Assembly: GCF_040954645.1 (NCBI RefSeq)
Contig: NC_092808.1
Span: forward strand, 117,778,049 to 117,842,048
DNA length: 64,000 bases
Reading direction: 5' to 3'
DNA from: Diabrotica undecimpunctata
Lineage: Eukaryota > Arthropoda > Insecta > Coleoptera > Chrysomelidae
Numbering within the stretch: the stretch's first letter is position 1; the number at the start of each line of letters is the position of its first letter. Made by a program: the position numbers and the translations under genes. The notes under the pieces are model-generated. The model saw only the letters and a list, made by a program, of their open reading frames with translations. It searched no databases and had not been told where the DNA came from. Of this stretch, positions 1-14,800 are shown piece by piece.

Positions 1-460
1 AATTACCTGTATTCTTTGTGGACAAAAAAATTAAACTAGCGTCAGGAATAAAACTCTCATCATTTCCAGTATGAAGTATAATGTAGCATTTACCATTACC
101 GGAACGACTAGAAGAATAACATTTCGTGGTGCCATCTTACCAGGACGATTTTGACATATTTCCTTTAGCGAAAATCCAAGTTTCATCTAAAAATACGCCT
201 CGGACTATCAGACGTTTTATTGTTCATGTATTTTCTTAAAAAATGCCACCGTTTTGAAACAACATCAGCAAGTTCACACGATACTTGTCTATTATTTGTC
301 TTTTTTTTATCGAAAACCTAAATGTTTCAGCACTCTCCACAAACTTGTTAAACTAATATCACACAGTTCCTTGTCTTTTATTTGTTGTAACACAGCACTA
401 ATTATTACATGTTCTTTGGCTTTATACATATTATATATAGCCGGAAAAATGAAAGATTAC
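1..460 (-). pseudogene. DDE transposase fragment, Tc1/mariner-superfamily type
   Basis: Reading the minus strand from about 460 to 1 gives, after one frameshift, a helix-turn-helix tail (SLWRVLKHLGFR), a linker (RWHFLRKYMNN) and the first catalytic block IFLDETWIFAKGN, followed by ILHTGNDESFIPDASLIF. The order HTH, LDETW and G..FI..A.L.F matches DDE transposases like the one at 32296-33604. One stop follows KSSW. The rest of the catalytic core would lie beyond the left edge of the window. It is dead as read. Confidence 0.7.
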
Positions 461-590
461 CCCTGAAGGATAATATCAATCACTTATTTTGTATTTGATC
501 TTTTTCTATAAATAACAAATGTTTGTTATAGAAAAAGACAGCAAATACAAAATAAGTGATTGATATGATCGTTTATGGGTAATCTTTCAT
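449..590. repeat. Foldback inverted repeat beside the DDE relic
   Basis: The outer arms ATGAAAGATTACCC and GGGTAATCTTTCAT, and the inner arms ATCAATCACTTATTTTGTAT and its complement, pair around a short centre near 520 (TTTTTCTATAA...TTATAGAAAAA). The arms are roughly 60 bp with small interruptions. It sits at the 5' side of the transposase relic at 1-460, so it may be that element's terminus or an independent snapback element. Confidence 0.7.
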
Positions 591-599
591 TTTTACGAC

Positions 600-1690
600 T
601 GTATAATATTTTTAATTGTAAGTTTAATTGACTTGTGCAAATCTAAAGTTTATGGATGTCGACGATTTCTCTTGCTTACTTTATTTATTTCATCCTCACT
701 TGTTGAGCAGTTCTGATTAAAACAACAGAGCAGTAAAATGTTATTAATAAAGGTAGTGTAAAATATATCGCCGCTTATCTGGTTCTCTAGTAATAAAGTT
801 ACCAGCATTTACATAATTGCAAAGCGGTCTTCTAAGGTGGAAAATACTTTATTATATTTCTGGTTAGGTATACGACCCAAGAATAGCTTGCTTCCCTCAA
901 TTGTCACTTTAAGATGTATTCGTAATAATAAAAGTTTCATATACTCCCTTCTTTTATCGTTTATTGGAATATTTTTGTTGACTAATGTTTATTATAAACT
1001 ATATTCATGAATAAATCTTGGAAATGTAAATTTTTGTATCGTCATTGTAAGTTTTACTATACTGATCTATAAATACTATCAAACTGGTACTTAGCATTAT
1101 CAAAATACGCAGTATTTCAGTATTCCGTCGTATCTGTGCACAAGTCAGTGTATTTTTTTTTTACTTTTACATTTGTTTATTGCGATTTGCATAAAAAGTT
1201 TTATATTTTATCATATTTAGGAGAAATGATTCCGCAGTAACTAATATTTTAACTAATATCATTTTGGATAGTAAATATAGTAAATATAGTAAATGAAATG
1301 ATTGTGAAAAAATATGGAAATAACTCATTGAAGCAATTCGCTGTTGCGCGTGAAAAGGGGGACAAGTCATAAAACTTGAAAACGAGAAAACCACTATTTA
1401 AAATTTTACAAAAAAATGATTTTTTTACAGTTGTTTAGAATGATAATCTATTTGAATTTTTTTACATGTACTTTTCCTAAATGGCAAACATTTTTTTGCT
1501 GGGTATTTGGAAACAAAATATGTTTAAAGCGATATTTGTTTGACGATAATAATGATAACACAGAGGATAATCGAAAATTTTATTACGTTAATACAAGCTT
1601 ACTTAAGTACAACGTATATTTAAGTACTAAAAACATTAAACATTAAATACCTATGCATACAAATCTAGCTAAAAGATACTACAAACTTTT
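600..1690. other. AT-rich stretch without recognisable gene
   Basis: Short open frames exist on both strands, but none resembles a known protein, and low-complexity AT sequence explains them. No exon of the FHA domain of kanadaptin was found here, so its upstream exon probably lies left of the window. Confidence 0.5.
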
Positions 1691-1965
1691 AATCGTCATC
1701 AGTTGATGAATCCGGGAGCACTTCAGCTAAGTCTTTATCTGTGGGTAGATTTTTGTAAGTCCCACAGTGATGCTGATATGTACGGCAGTAAGTCCATCAA
1801 GTGCTTTTTCTTTTCTATCGTTATAGGCACAGGGTTGTTATATGCCTTCTTGGGTAATAAATTTGTAGCCGCTAATAGATCGAATAATCTGGTAACTTTG
1901 ATAATAAATTTCAAATCGATACTCTTTTGTTTAATTTGTAGCGTCTTCTGACTTTGTTTATTCAT
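1687..1965 (-). pseudogene. Unidentified mobile-element ORF, 3' end with one frameshift
   Basis: The minus strand reads ...LPKKAYNN..PI.IEKKKHLMDLLPYIS. It then continues in another frame as HHCGTYKNLPTDKDLAE and an acidic tail ending in three Asp codons and TAA at about 1690. The basic KKKHLMDLLP segment followed by a short acidic C-terminus has the look of a transposon-encoded protein end, but I cannot name the family. One frameshift near 1785 separates the two halves. Confidence 0.35.
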
Positions 1966-2055
1966 GTAAAAAGAACTATTAGAAGAAGTATTATTAGTTT
2001 TTCATCCATAAAGCACCTTAGTAGACGATACTAATAGTATACAATATATTTTTAG

Positions 2056-2272
2056 GTTGGACACATGCTGAAATTCGGCAATAGTACACGATCCTTTATA
2101 CTGGAAGGTCCCGAATATGACGAAGAAGAAGAGTCAGAACTATCAGTTACTGAATTAAAAGAAAAAAGGGATAAAGAGATTCGGGAGCGAGAGGAGAGAA
2201 TGATAAGACTGCAACAAGAAGCCGAGGAGAAAAAGAAGAAGGAGGAAGAACGCGGGGTAGATTGGGGATTAG
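2056..2272 (+). CDS. SLC4A1AP: Kanadaptin exon: end of FHA domain and acidic/charged helix
   Basis: The acceptor is TTTTTAG|GTTGGA and the donor TTAG|GTAAAT, ending in phase 1. It encodes [19 protein letters not shown], then a Glu/Lys/Arg-rich helix ending GVDWGLG. The FHA strands that bind phosphothreonine must be in upstream exons outside the window. Confidence 0.9.
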
Positions 2273-4919
2273 GTAAATATTTTATATTCAATTTGAACGT
2301 TTCCTTTGCGTTCAGAGTTTTTTACTTAATTGCGTATTTCTTTTTGCCTTTTAAGAACTTTCCTTCCCGTAAAATGGTTTAATTGCATGATGTTCCAAGT
2401 CTGCTTTATCGATGAGATAAGTATTTGGTCTCACCATTCGATGGCGCCACTATCTCAAGAGATATGTACTATTATGTAGTTATTCTCCTCGACGGCTTTT
2501 TGTTAAAATTTTTTTGCCGAATCGGACTCGTAGTTTGTTTTGACCGCGTGTGGTAGCGGGCGTGTCTGCGCATTTTAGAAATTTTAAAAAAGAGCAATAT
2601 CGATCGGTGATCCGATTCTTGGTTTTGGAAGGGAAATTCCGCAGCGAAATCAAAGAGCGCTTGAATGTTGTGTATGGTGACTGTTCTCCTTCGGTAGCGC
2701 CCGTCAATAATTGGCGTAATGAGTTTCATTGAAGATAACGTGACAAATATCCATGATCTCTTATTGGTAGACCGCCGATTGAAGGTGCGCGATATAACTA
2801 AGAGAGTAGGCATCTCAAAAGACCGCGTGGGTCATGTCATATCCTGCATAAAAGTTTTATTTCAGACAGTTTTAACGCTGTTTAAGCGCAATTCAAAGGA
2901 GTATTTGCATCGTTTCGTGATCGTCCAAGAAACATGGATCTACTGGTACACACCAGAAATAAAGAAACAGTCGAAACAGTACACTCCGAATACTGTCATA
3001 TCGACCGGAAAGTTGATGGCCAAAGTTTTCTGGGATTCACAAGGGGTGATTTACATCGATTAAAAAACGGTCCCATTTGGTGAAGAAAAAAGTGCTCTTT
3101 CATCACGACAATGCACCTTCTCACTCCTGCGCCGTCGCTACGGCCCAATTGGTCGAATTGGGCTACGAACTGCTGCCCTTTCCACTGTAGTCCCCAGATT
3201 TGGCTCCGTGCGACTTCTTTTTGTTTCCAAACTTGAAAAAGTCACTCACTGGGAGAAATTTGAGTCGAATGAGGATCATCGTAAACTTAGTAAAGAAAAC
3301 AGATTGTTGGATTATTATTGAATTATTTGGAGTCCGATAGATTATCCTCGCTCATAGGACAAATAAGAAGAATACATGATTTATTTACTCGCTTGTCAAA
3401 AATAATTTTGTAATCTTGAAAAAAATTTTGAGTGGCTCTACTAGTACGCTTTCTGACCAATAATTTGCTTTGAATTGACTAGAAATAAAACTGACAGCGT
3501 CTTACTTCTTAAGAGAGAGTTCACTTTGACTATATTTTGTATTTCTAATTAATAGAGCAGCAACAGAAAAGATTTGCTCAACAGAAATGCGCTCAACAGA
3601 AAATCGTCTTGTTTCATGATTAGAAATTAACCAAATTCAAAACTAACGTTATTATGGAATAATACCAACACTCACCACTGCAAAGTTTACAAAACTCCAA
3701 TCATTATATTAAGTAAAAAGTTAAAGTTGGAAAAACTCGAGTTACTGCACACTTTTAGCTCATTGCCATCTGTCAAGTTTTGACAATTCAATAAAAAAGT
3801 TCCACCATATATTTATATATAAACATAAAGCATAAGATTAATATTATTAAAAAAATTAATATTAAACCCACCAGGCTTCCGGTTTAACCGCGTCAATTTT
3901 CACTATGCCGAGCTTTCGACATCCTCTCTGATGTCGTCTTTAGGGCTTCCGGGGTCTTAGCCTCGTGACTTCTTTTGCGTCGAGTAGTTTCATTACTGGG
4001 TATTTTGTCTGGTCATGTTGATTTCCTATTATTTGCTAGTTTTTTAGCTCTTTCTCAACCTCCACATTTTGTGATAATCGTACTAATTCCACAAATCTCT
4101 CGTAAAGTGTGGTGGGTTTTACCTGGCACGTAGAGAGGGCGCTTATTTTATGTTCCACTCTTATACACACCAGAAGTGACGACAAACGAAGAAATAAATA
4201 TTGAGGAGGAAGAGGTACAGGAAGTATTAAGGAAATTAAAAAATAGAAAATTACCAAGAGAGGACAGAATACCGAATAAACTCCTAAAATACGGAGGACT
4301 AGATGTTACATGTTAATTTCCTCAAAAAAGACAAAATGCATGAATATACTAGCAAATTTACTAATATGTAAATTGGAGCTGGAAGGTCATATAATAGAAC
4401 AACTGATGAACAGATCCTCATGTTGAATGAATGAAACAATATGGAGAAATAAAAAGATCGGGAAAAAATTGATGGCAAAACGCTATGGGACAGAGCTAGC
4501 AGCACCGATATACGACGTAGATGCAAGGTGGAGAACATCAAGAACTGGGTAAGAAATATAAGAGTATTATATCTACAGTAGTAGAATGACAACAAATATA
4601 ATAGTAAAGACGGCAAGAGACGGTTCCCCAAAAGGAAGACATCAGTAGGAAGACCACGAAAAGGAGTCACGTCTACATAAAAAGAAGGAGAAGAAGATTC
4701 TTATACTTGATTTTAAACTTATCTCGTTTTTAATGTTATACGTCCCTGCTGATTAACGAACTGGGAAGCCTTCTATCTTGCTCTCCAGTGTCTCAGCGTC
4801 TCTCATCCAGTGTCTAAAATTTTACCACAGTACCGAGTATCGGTACCATTTGATTTGAATCTATATTCAACTCATCTGTAATTTAGTTCAAAAATTTCTA
4901 TAGTCATGTTTAGAATATT

Positions 4920-4991
<72 letters not shown>

Positions 4992-7900
4992 TTTAGAACG
5001 TCTTTCGACGTTGTCCGATGCCCAACTTCCACGTTCTTCTATCGTCCCATTGGTCATCTCTAAGATCCCTTGTACTCATTGCCTTGGTTACCCCTTCTTT
5101 CCATGTCTTTTTGGGTCTTCCTTGTTTTTTACGGTTTGGTGGTACCCACTGCATAATCTTTTTGGGCAATCTTGTGTCTTCCATTCTTTGAACATGACCA
5201 TACCAAATTAACTGTTTCCTCTCAATATCTGTTGTTAAGTAACCTTCTACTCCAATTCGTCGTCTTATTTCCTTATTTCGAACTCTTTCCCTGCGGGATA
5301 TGCCTAACGATCTTCTAAACACATCCATTTTTACAGCTTCTAATTTTTTTCCGTTGTTCTCGGTTATTCGCCAAATTTCTGCTCCGTAAAGTAGGCTGCT
5401 TTTAGTTAGTGTTTCATATATATTGTATTTTCGCTTTATTCCTATTTCGGAGCTCCAAAGTATTCCATTTAGGCAGCCAATTGTTCTTCTAGCTTGTGTT
5501 ACTCTTTTCTTTATTTCCTCATCGTCTTTTCCCGTTCTATCGAAGATTACTCCCAGGTACGTGTATTCACTACAGGATGTAATTTCTTCATTATTCTCCA
5601 TTTCGATATTGGATAACTCAACTTCTATAGGTAGGTATTTAGTTTTTTTCCACATTAATTTCCAAGCCCCACTGTTCATACTCCTCCTTTAGTTTCATTG
5701 TCATATACTCTAGATTGGCTTTATCATTAGCTATGATGACTTGGTCATCAGCAAATTGCAAGGTATATAAACAAACCTCTCCGAGGTCTATACCCATACC
5801 TTGACATTTACGTTTCTACTGATTTAGTGCTTTTGCAACATATATCTTGAACAACATTGGTGAAATACAGCATCCTTGGCGCAGACCCTTGTTAACGATG
5901 AACTTTTTAGATAGGCTGTTGCCAATTTTTACTTGTGATGTAGACTTTTCATATAGATTTTTTAAAGCTTTGATCAGAGTGTAGGTAATGTTAGTTTCTT
6001 GTAGTGATTTCCACCATTTAGTCACAGGAACGCTGTCGTATGCTTTACGGAGGTCAACAAACATGAGATGGGTCTCTTGATTGGTTGCCAATTTTTTTTC
6101 GATTAGTTGTTTTAGACTGAAGATATTATCTGTGCAAGTCTTATTATAGAATATTTTAATTAACTGAAAAAAAAACTGATATGTTAATATATGTATATTT
6201 TTAACCTATATAATTGTTTTTTAATATTGAAGACTAAGTAATTATTTAAAATGTTCTAGGGGAAGATGCAGATGAAGAGACGGATCTCTCCGAAAACCCA
6301 TATGCGCAAACCAATAACGAAGAGCTATATTTGGATGATCCGAAAAAGGCGCTTAGAGGGTTCTTTGAACGAGAAGGTTTAGACTTGGAATATGATTGTA
6401 ATGAACAAGGTTTGCAATTTATCTATTCGTATAACATATATTAGAGGTAATAGATATTGACAAGTTCTACGACCTTGTAATTGTTTGCGCAGACAACTGG
6501 CAACAATGCTCACGATTTTCAAAGTGAACACTGACAAAGTCTGACCCACTCGATGGTTCTGTAGAATGATTCTGATAGGCCAAGCCAAGTAGTTTAAAAT
6601 TAACATAATTTTATTGGAAAATATAAATTAAAACTTGAAAATATGAGTTATATAGAGGATAAAAATTTTGATAATAGGTAAATAATTAAATTAAACAAAT
6701 ACAGTGCGTTAAACTACTGGTTGATAATTCTCAATATTACTTTATTTAATATTTATGTTAATTTAAATGTAAAGTATTAAAAAATAAATTAATATTAATA
6801 ATATTAATATCCAATCCCTTTTACCGAATAATGTGTTAAACGATATTTTAATCACTGAAATATAATATTAACCTTTGAAAACATGTAACATAACTTGGAC
6901 CTATATTGGCCTAGGGATATTGGGAATTAAAAGAGAAATTAAGCATTCCAGGTGCAAGTATGTTCACTTTGAAAATCGGCGCTCGGATGTTGAAGGACAC
7001 AATAGCTAGCTTTGGTACGTGAGTCTATTGATCTATCATGGGGGATATTTAGTTAAAAAATAATTGAGAATTGAAACGTACCAACTGAAATGGATATAGT
7101 CAGAATTTGGTACAAAAGGAAAGGGAAAAATAAAGAAAGCCACTTTTGTTGGACATACATAGTTAATATAATGAGAAACAAACACACTTTCCTTATATGG
7201 TCGCTCTACATTCCCGTCAGAATTATCTTATTATTTCCCAAAAGAAAGGAAGATTATGATAGAAAATAAACAGTGCAAATTTTTTAGCAAACAGCTTATA
7301 TATACTCTGTAACATGAATTTAACTGGACATCATTGGTTATATCTTACAAACAAATGTCCATTTCAAATTAATATGTGTTTACATCTGTAGTTGTTCTTA
7401 ATTAGTAATTTATATCAATGCCCTGGTAAAACTAGTAAAAATATTTTGTATCAAGGATTTTCTCATAAAAAAAAACTATTAAAAAAAAAATTAAGATTTA
7501 CTTTAGCCATTATCATGTCAGGATATGCGGTGATGAGAAAATTTACGCTTCTTCTACATACAAGTTTTATGTTGTACATAAAAAAACAAAGGTTATTCAG
7601 AAACAAAAAAAGGGACATACCCTATACAAAAAAGCACTGCACTGCACTAAATACATATGATGTGAATTGGAAATAAAACCAGCTATATTCCTTCATTCAA
7701 CATTAAAAAATATTCAATATTGTTTTAATCTGTTTTCACAGTTTATAAATTAAGTTAAAAACCTTATGAGAAATTTTGCTCTTTAACGCCATATGAGTCC
7801 AGTCGACACTACTTTAAACACTTAATTCCACTTTTGTTTAGCTGCTAAATTATTTATTTATTAGACTATTTAACTGTGTACCTAAACGCTTGTATTTATC

Positions 7901-8985
7901 AGAACTCTGATAAAATTGTTTCCATCTTTTACGGGCAAACTACTTAAATTCTTTGACTTCTTACGACTTCAGAAGTGAATTCCCCATGTCCTAATAATCA
8001 ATTCTAGAAATTGTCTATATGCTTATGGAGTATTTTTTTAACATGTTTTTCATTTCTAGGAATGGGTCAGTTCGTATGTAAGGTGGAATTACCTGTGGAT
8101 GACGAAATGGGCCGACCTATAGTTGCTGAAGTTCTCCATAAAGGCAAGAAAAAAGAAGCTGTTATTCAATGTGCTTTGGAAGCATGTAGAATCTTAGACA
8201 GATTTGGAGTACTCAGACAAGCGACACATGGTAAATATTTATATGCATTGATTAAACAAAAACTAGTCGCATTAACCATATGGGTTATTTTGACATTCGT
8301 TCATGAATCGTTCACCTAATAACGTTCTTAAGTCACAGGGAATACTGTTATTGGGTATATTTTTGACATTCTATTAGGAAATATTTCATGAGTCATTAGA
8401 TGATTGGGAGAAATGTTTATATTGCCCAATAGGAGATTTTAGCCTGATCAACTCCATTTTTGCCATGTAGCAAAACTCACCGTAGGAAAGATGGCCAAAA
8501 TATGGAAGGAATCTCAAATTTCACGAACTCTAAAAATGAGGTTGATCAACTGCTTAATATTCTCAATATTTACATACGGATCTGAATCTTTGACCCTACG
8601 ACAAGCGAACGAAAGAAGAAATATAGACGCCAGCGAAATGTTTTGTTGGAGAAGAATTCTGTGGATCCGACCACAAGACAAATATTTCAATTTTAAATGA
8701 GCCAAAAGTCAACAAACGGCTATCCAGCAAAGTATATCTCCAACAATTAAAATACTTTGGACATGTTATGAGAGCAGACACAGAAAACATGGAAAGACTT
8801 GGAAAGTCTTGGACTCCAAGGAAAGGTAGATGATCAATCAAATTACAGGAATATGCAAATTACTTATGCATGAGTTCAAAGAAATGACCAGAGACAGAGA
8901 TCTTTGGAGACGGACAATACACGGCATCATGAAAACCATTACACTCCCTCCGGGAGGATTGAAGAGAGAGAGAGAAAAACGAGAG

Positions 8986-9041
<56 letters not shown>

Positions 9042-11137
9042 GGATTCACTGTCAATTTTACGTAGTTTAAATAACAATATGGTACAAAAAAATCGATATG
9101 CTCTATATAGTATGTCAGTAGTATGGAGTATTATTGGGAAGTGAGTAAATCTTTCCTTATAATTACAGTAACATATATTTTTAACAATTTTGCGAAAAAA
9201 ATTAATTTTACTGATGAATTATTAAAATTTTCGAGTAAGGATATTTGATCATTCGTATCAACCTTATTCTTCATCAACCTTATCCTTCATCAACCGTATC
9301 GTTTCAAGAACAAAATATGATTAAAATCTCAGATTTTGGTAGTTTAGATTTATTTCCTAGGTGGCGTAGTTACCCTACCGGACAAACAGTGTGACTTCTC
9401 GTCCTAGCCTTTTACATAGATAGATTTTGTGATATTTATGATTTTTTTATTTTTGAATATAGTTGATATAGTGGATTTTACCGTTTTTTTATTTATTTGA
9501 ATGATATTTGCATTTTTTCCCTGTGATTTGTGTATATACCATTTTTGTTTTTTTATTCAAACATTTAAAAACAGTGGTGCCCTTTCTTTTTTAAAGAGTT
9601 ATTCTCTCCCTTAATTTCCTTACTTTGTTAGTTAGTATCTTTTCTTCCTCACCTTTAACAACTACCCCGTCCATAATGTACCCTGACTGAGCAACAGTGC
9701 CTTAGAACCATTACTGTACCGGTATTCTAAAATTAATTTATCGAAATCTAGATCACTAGGTAGAGTACAATGTTTTCATAGTTGCTTTCGTTTTAACATA
9801 TTTTTTACTAGTCTAGCATTAGCATATTTTGTTTTTTTAGAATCTCGGAAAAGGAAAGCCAAAAACTGGGAAGATAACGATTATTACGACAGTGATGAAG
9901 ACACATACTTGGATAGAACTGGAACCATCGAGAAAAAACGTGAGAAGAGAATGAACTCTAAAGCACCTCAAAAAGTAGAAACGTACGAAAGTTTGGTAAG
10001 CAACATTGATTTATTCTGCATAAGTTTGTAAACTTTTTGACTCCACAAAAAAGTGTTTTTCGTTGGTTGTTTGTTTATAAATGGCTGCACAAACTTCATC
10101 ACTTGAATTTTTTGTGACTTCTGGCAATGGTTAAGCGAATAATGAGAACCGGTGAATATAATTACTAAATATAATTCATCGTCTCACATAAAACATTTAC
10201 AGGTTAATATCATTCATAATTTTAATCTCAGAATTTTTTGAAAACAATTTCCTAACTGGAAATCGAAACGTTAAAACACATGTAGACCTTCTTCCAATAA
10301 AAAATAATCTTTAACATTACTTTAAGAACTGAATATGGGCTCTCTGCGCGCTATCATCAAAATTCGGAGATTATCTCTACTCGTAGATATTCTCTGGTCA
10401 CCAATATACCGCGTATTGATATTGTTTGTGATAGAGTACAGCCTGCAATGGTTCTTTCATGACTATACTTTGCTACATTGGTATAAATTCTTAGTAAGAT
10501 TTGTAATTTATTTATACTCACACGTCTTAACGGTATTTTAAACTTTTCGTATTATATTCTGTAGATGTTATTAAAAAAACACGTTAAATAAATAAACACA
10601 ATAAATATCTCTGATCTATAATATCTAAAGAAATCACAACCAAAAGAGACATTCTAAACTCTCTACTATGGTCTAAAGATATTAGACAAGAAACGAAATT
10701 GACAATCTATCGAACCTTGGTAGAGCCTATTATGACTTATAGGGCGGAAGTTTGGGATATCACGAAAAAAGATAACAAAAGAATAGAAGTAGTAGAAATG
10801 GATTTTCTAAGGAGAGCGTGTGGTGTATTTAAAAAAGATCATATCAGTAATGAAGATAAGGATGACAAATACTGTATATTCCAGTGTAGACAGAATTGAA
10901 ACGAGACAACTAGTGTGGTATGGTCACTTGAAGCGAATTAATGAAGGTAGATGGAAAAAGAAAGCTTTAAATTACATATCACAACAAAGGAGAAGAAGGG
11001 GAAGGCCTTCAGTTACCTAGAAAGAAAATGTACGGCACATAATGAGAGATAGAACCATCAAACAAGACGAATGGATGAACAGAAAACGATGTCGGTCGAA
11101 ATGCGAGAAGCGGCAGAGGCTGTAGTATCCTCTCGCT

Positions 11138-11225
<88 letters not shown>

Positions 11226-11745
11226 CCCTTTACTGGGATTTAAATTCATTCGTTTTTTACCAATGAACCTTAACGACATAAAGATTCATACCAATTATAA
11301 TGAAGTTGTCAGCGCTTGCGTTCTGGCTTAAACAGAACCTCACTTTTAACTATTTAAAATCAAAAATTTAGTTATTGCCGACATTTCAAAGAATTACCTC
11401 CTTTTAAATGTAGTTGCATTGGGTTTTTCGATTAACCTTGGGTAAGCCTTTACGTGTCAAGTTCGAAGCTACCATACATTTCAATTCTTATAAAAAACTT
11501 TTTTTGCACATAGTAACAAAAAACACCACTATGTTACTAGCAAAGTTTTTTAATATTCTAACTCTACAATTCTAAGTTACGGTAAGATCAATAATGTTTT
11601 AATAGATAATATATGGTAGCTAATTATAATTTATTCTCTTTCAGCCCTGAAGAAGCCAAATTAATTCTCTTTGGCGAAAACGTTCGGCGAAACAATTGAT
11701 ACACATTAGAGTATTTCTTGCAGATTTCCCCAATATTTAAGAGTT

Positions 11746-11809
<64 letters not shown>

Positions 11810-14800
11810 TCTATCTACCGAACTTATTGGTAGGATTCTCCGATACACCCAGATTTCAAAGACTTTCAGTGTTCTGAGAACTATACTCGTCAATTTCCAA
11901 CCTTCGACACCATATAAAGAGTAAAAAATACATCAAATCTTACTAAGCTAATTTTCAGTCTCCAAAGTGATGCTGTTTTTCATCTTAAAAAATACAGCTC
12001 TGGCCTTCCCTACATTTATTTGGTTATGTCCCAGTTTTTATATACGTTATAATCAAGGTAAGTGATACTATTGGCTCTTTCAAATTGTTCATCATAAGCT
12101 GTTAACGCTTCTTCTGGTTGTATTGGTGTTTTACTGATAACCATCACGTTTTTCCTGTGCTCCATACTCATCATAGGCTGTGAATCATATCAATTAGAGG
12201 TTGAAGTTCTTCGTAACTTATCAATATTGATGCAATTAATATTGGTACCACATTGAACACATTATTCAAGGCTTAATTGAAAACGAACTTAGAATAGATG
12301 TTAAATATTAGTGGGTACAAAATGCAGCCCTGTCTTACCCCTCCTAGTATTTGCACCCCTTCAGAATTATCCGGTCAATCCTGATGTTTGCACGTTGATA
12401 CTAATAAAGATTTTTAATGATACGTAGGTCTTTTTACGTTCGCCATTGCGAAAGTTAAAACATGTTTTCTAAACGTTATTTTTTGTATTAAGAATTAAGA
12501 ATAATTAATAAGATTAAGAAAATGGAGAATTTTACGTTTTTGTTAAACGTTTTTTATAATGGTTTATAAATTTGTAGGTAGAAAAGGAAAAATCAATAGT
12601 GGCTTCAATAGCCGACACAGAAAAACAAATATCTTCCCTTCAGTTAAAAATGGAAACGGAAGAGAACCAAGACAACGATGAAGATTCTTTGGATAATTAT
12701 ATGAAGGGACTGAAGGATTCTAAACCCGATAAAAGATCGATAGCTAGACTTAAAACAGATTTAATAACACTAAGAAGTGAACATTCTAAGGTGTTACAAT
12801 TAGTAAATCTAGTAAAACCAGCCAATTTACCTCCGTTGGTAACCAAAGAACCTAGTTCTAGTACTAACAAAGGATCTGCAGCGTTGCCGCTCTTCGGTAA
12901 ACGGAAAAAGATTCAGATTAAATTTGAACAAAAGCCGAAATACCAACAAATTTCAAATAATGATCTGGATGATGAAGAAGATGAAAATGACGGTAAGTAA
13001 TTATTTTTTTAACAGTACAAGTACAAGTAACTTCCAGGGAAACTATTTTAACAGCTTATCATAGTAATTTCCATTCCCATCTGACATACGCTTTTCTCTC
13101 CTGGGGCCACTCTTGTTATATTGATAAAGTGTTCGTACAACAAAGAAAGTGTGTTCGTATTTTCTCTGGGCTCTGTTAGAGCAGACTGTAGAAACTCCTT
13201 TAGAGCTTTTAAAATTTTAACTTTACCTTGTGTATACATTATGCAGGGTCTGTTGCACATTAAACAAAATCTTAGCCAATACAATGCGTATGTAGATTTT
13301 CACAATTATCCCACCAGATTTAAAAATAATCTTATACCAGAATTTGGCCGACTTGAGAGATCCAGAAATGGTTCAAGGTATTTAGCCATAAAATTCTACA
13401 ACTTAGTGCCAGCTAGAATAAAAGCTCTTAATTTTCATCAGTTTAAGGCAAAAATTAAGAGTTACCTTATAGTGAATGCCTTTTTTACATATGAGAAGTA
13501 TTTTACTTCCAATTTTAATTTGTTGTAATTGTCAACAGTATAAGTTAAAACACTGTGTCTATGTTTTATATTTATATTTATGTGTATATTTACTATATTG
13601 ACATATATTTTTTTATCTTTGACTTATAAAAAATAATTTTGTATTCATTCCTTACCAATAAACCATCTATCTATTTGTATGTCCAAGTCGCATATTGTGT
13701 ATTGGGTTTTTATTTTTACTATATGTAAATAAATGATAACCAGTGGTTCTAGTTAGTTTCAGTCGCCTCAGGTTTGTCCACGCTTCTCCAGTTTGGTTTA
13801 GCGTAGCTAAACACATTTCAATAGAATTACTCTAGCAACATTTTTAATATTATCAATCACTTCAATTTTTACTTGTATTTGGTGGGGTACTCCTCTCAAA
13901 TTGCTCGTTTGAAGGCACAATACTTGTGCACTATATGATAATATTGCACAAATAATAATATGTTGGAGTCTAAAATTGCTTGCCCTTCAACTAGGGGTCT
14001 TTTAAAATCCCCTATCAAATTTACAATGCCAACAAACGATATCCGTATTTCATCCGCCATCTTTCAAAACAAGTGCTGCCACCTATATTCGTTTGAGAAC
14101 GCGAATAAACTATTTCAGAACTGCGTTGGTATCAATGTATCATTTGTATAACATACGTTTCTTTGGTGATAAAATGTTTAAATAAAAATGTTTTATAAAA
14201 ATTTGTAAATATTGTTGAAACCGATTTTTTAATATCAGAATTAAATAATTAGGAACAGTAAAAAATATATAAATTAATGTAGGTAGCTTCTGTCTAAAAC
14301 ATTAGTGGTCAAAACGGGTTAAATGCCCAATTTGTTGATAAATAGAATGGTCCCAATGACCTTTGTGGACTGTAATTATTCACCAACGCTTTTGTTCAGT
14401 ATCACACCCCATAAAGAGGCGGTAAAAAGTTTATCTAATCCTTTAAGTAAGATTAAAATAATAGATGAGTTGTTTAAGTACAGGTTTAATTATCCCAAAA
14501 TAACAAACATACAAAATTAAAACTATTAAACTAAAAAAGAGAACCTACCTACTAAATTTAAGAATATTACTAACTTAGATAAATTAAAAGTCTATTGATT
14601 ATCAGATAAATTGAGAGTCTATGGATGTAAAACACTTTTAAAATGTTTATTAAAAAGTTTTGTTATATCTACCAGTCCTTTTGCACACCACGATGGCTGG
14701 TGATCATTGACTATTCCTCGAACTCGAAGCAAATCTGCTGTGGTCTTGGAACTTTGCGCCACGGCTCACTAGCCTACTACACAAATCAGTAATCCCTTTA

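Noticed and set aside
1416..1646. 76-codon frame that could be an upstream exon of kanadaptin
   Set aside because: It lacks FHA motifs (GR, SR.H, S.NGT/THGT) and has no donor in phase with the exon at 2056.
3860..4010. GAGCTTTCGACATCCTCTCTGATGTCGTCTT block, reminiscent of 3' ends of some retroelements
   Set aside because: Short hairpin-like words only; no coding part or second copy in the window, so I could not assign it.
4906..5057. Long Ile-Tyr repeat proteins across the (TA)n arrays (also at 11058, 11624, 53055 and 54432)
   Set aside because: They are translations of TA microsatellites and not genes.
7392..7676. 94-codon lysine-rich ORF
   Set aside because: Low complexity in AT-rich intron DNA and no similarity to a known family.
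8838..9077. Ser-Leu repeat ORF on the minus strand
   Set aside because: Translation of the (GA)n tract in antisense.
13048..13284. 78-codon minus-strand ORF
   Set aside because: Antisense of the jockey/CR1-like C-terminal block, which is recognisable on the + strand.
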